NCBI RefSeq assembly: GCF_030316855.1
Contig: NZ_JASZYR010000003.1
Coordinates: 124,001-188,000, forward strand
Length of the DNA stretch: 64,000 nt
Direction: 5' to 3'
From: Variovorax sp. J22P240
Lineage (GTDB): Bacteria > Pseudomonadota > Gammaproteobacteria > Burkholderiales > Burkholderiaceae_C
Shown: piece after piece, positions 63,576 through 64,000 of the stretch
Numbering within the stretch: position 1 is the stretch's first letter
Layout: the number at the start of each line of letters is the position of its first letter
Program-made: the position numbers and the translations under genes
The notes under the pieces: model-generated
Database searches by the model: none
What the model saw: the letters and a program-made list of their open reading frames with translations, nothing else
What the model was told of the DNA's origin: nothing

Positions 63576-64000
63576 TCAGCGCTTGCCGGTTTTCCCGGAC
63601 TTGCCGTCCTTGGCGGCCTTGGCCTTCTTCTTCGGTTCCTTGCCGGCCTCGCCGCCGTTCTTGTCGAGCTTCTTGCTCAGCTTGATTTCGCTCTTTTTCT
63701 CGGCCTTTTTGTCGCCGTTCTTCTCGCTCTTCCTGTCCTTCTTCTTGCTCTTCTTGTCCTTGTCGGACTTCGGGGCGAGCAGCGTGCCGCGGCAGCTTTC
63801 GGAGCCGCACCAGCAGGGGAACTCGGCCTTCAGCTTCCTCGTGTAGGGCTCGTCGATGATTAGGCCGTAGTCGTAGCTCAGCTCTTCGCCGGCCGCGATG
63901 TTGCGCAGCGCCTTGATGAAGACGCGGCCGTCCTGCTCGTCGGCTTCGCAGCTGGGATCGCAGGAATGGTTGATCCAGCGGGCGGCATTGCCGTTGACGC
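63576..64000 (-). CDS. SET-domain lysine methyltransferase with H1-like tail (5' part outside window)
   Basis: The last 141 residues are visible. The SET active-site motif NGNAARWINHSCDPSC and GEELSYDYG (catalytic Tyr region) are followed by a post-SET zinc motif CWCGSESCRG. Then come about 60 residues made mostly of Lys, with Ala, Gly, Ser, Asp and Glu (KDKKSKKKDRKSEKNG and further to GKTGKR). SET enzymes methylate lysines using S-adenosylmethionine. The tail resembles histone H1 or AlgP-type bacterial tails and may bind nucleic acid. The gene continues beyond base 64000. Confidence 0.88.
   Translation of the reverse strand, partial: VNGNAARWINHSCDPSCEADEQDGRVFIKALRNIAAGEELSYDYGLIIDEPYTRKLKAEFPCWCGSESCRGTLLAPKSDKDKKSKKKDRKSEKNGDKKAEKKSEIKLSKKLDKNGGEAGKEPKKKAKAAKDGKSGKTGKR

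Overview
The window looks like a chromosomal segment of a GC-rich betaproteobacterium of the Comamonadaceae, most likely Variovorax or a close relative. This rests on strong third-position GC bias, dense operons with ATGA-type overlaps, a Bug/TctC binding protein, DUF3717/DUF1289 and DUF898 proteins, a PilE-FimT-PilV-PilW-PilX-PilY1 minor pilin operon, recX-recA and sucCD neighbourhoods, and a dispersed ~85-bp palindrome-containing repeat that I associate with this group. The genus is inferred from content; no search was run. Both window ends cut genes.

Layout. 1-4.4 kb: an unusual cluster of a truncated acidic protein, an M15 peptidase, an OmpA-domain protein, an amidohydrolase and a convergent sigma54 activator. 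The first three share E/F-rich acidic tags and the two complete ones have no visible Sec signal. 4.7-8.5 kb: FCD-type GntR regulator divergent from a Bug/TctC protein, a crotonase and a class III CoA-transferase, an organic-acid catabolic unit. 8.6-12.3 kb: chromate resistance operon (chrB, chrA, an SOD-rhodanese fusion, a ChrB C-domain protein) behind a palindromic operator and an apparently leaderless start. 12.4-14.8 kb: Tat-dependent PhoX-like phosphatase. 14.9-31.4 kb: cell-envelope and housekeeping genes (MltA, OmpA lipoprotein, FixLJ-like two-component pair, nitrilase, YhdP, GlnE, RlpA, acyl-ACP desaturase-like diiron protein, periplasmic glutathione peroxidase, GST). A candidate small RNA with a CCUCC-rich pyrimidine loop lies at 30.56-30.66 kb.

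31.5-40.7 kb: DUF898 membrane protein plus M48 peptidase, purB, yaeQ, two small zinc-type proteins, a yybP-ykoY manganese riboswitch in front of a TerC-family transporter operon, a BepA-like protease and moaC. 41-47.9 kb: the type IV minor pilin operon ending in pilY1. 48.1-49.0 kb: a decayed IS3-family element. 49.1-49.4 kb: a 5'-truncated pilin fragment. 49.4-54.1 kb: a signalling cluster on the minus strand (PP2C phosphatase, tandem-FHA protein, CHASE2 adenylate cyclase, metallo-beta-lactamase-fold putative cyclic-nucleotide phosphodiesterase). 54.1-64 kb: second TerC, sucCD, argC, recX-recA with a LexA box, MarR, a TctDE-like two-component system, biotin-protein ligase and a SET-domain methyltransferase with a histone-H1-like lysine tail.

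Functional links. The PP2C/FHA/CHASE2-cyclase/phosphodiesterase cluster could make and destroy cAMP under phosphorylation control, next to the twitching pilus genes that cAMP controls in other bacteria; this link is inference. Best candidates for something undescribed are the E/F-tagged cluster at the left end, the CCUCC-rich RNA, and the kinase-less PP2C-FHA-cyclase-phosphodiesterase module.
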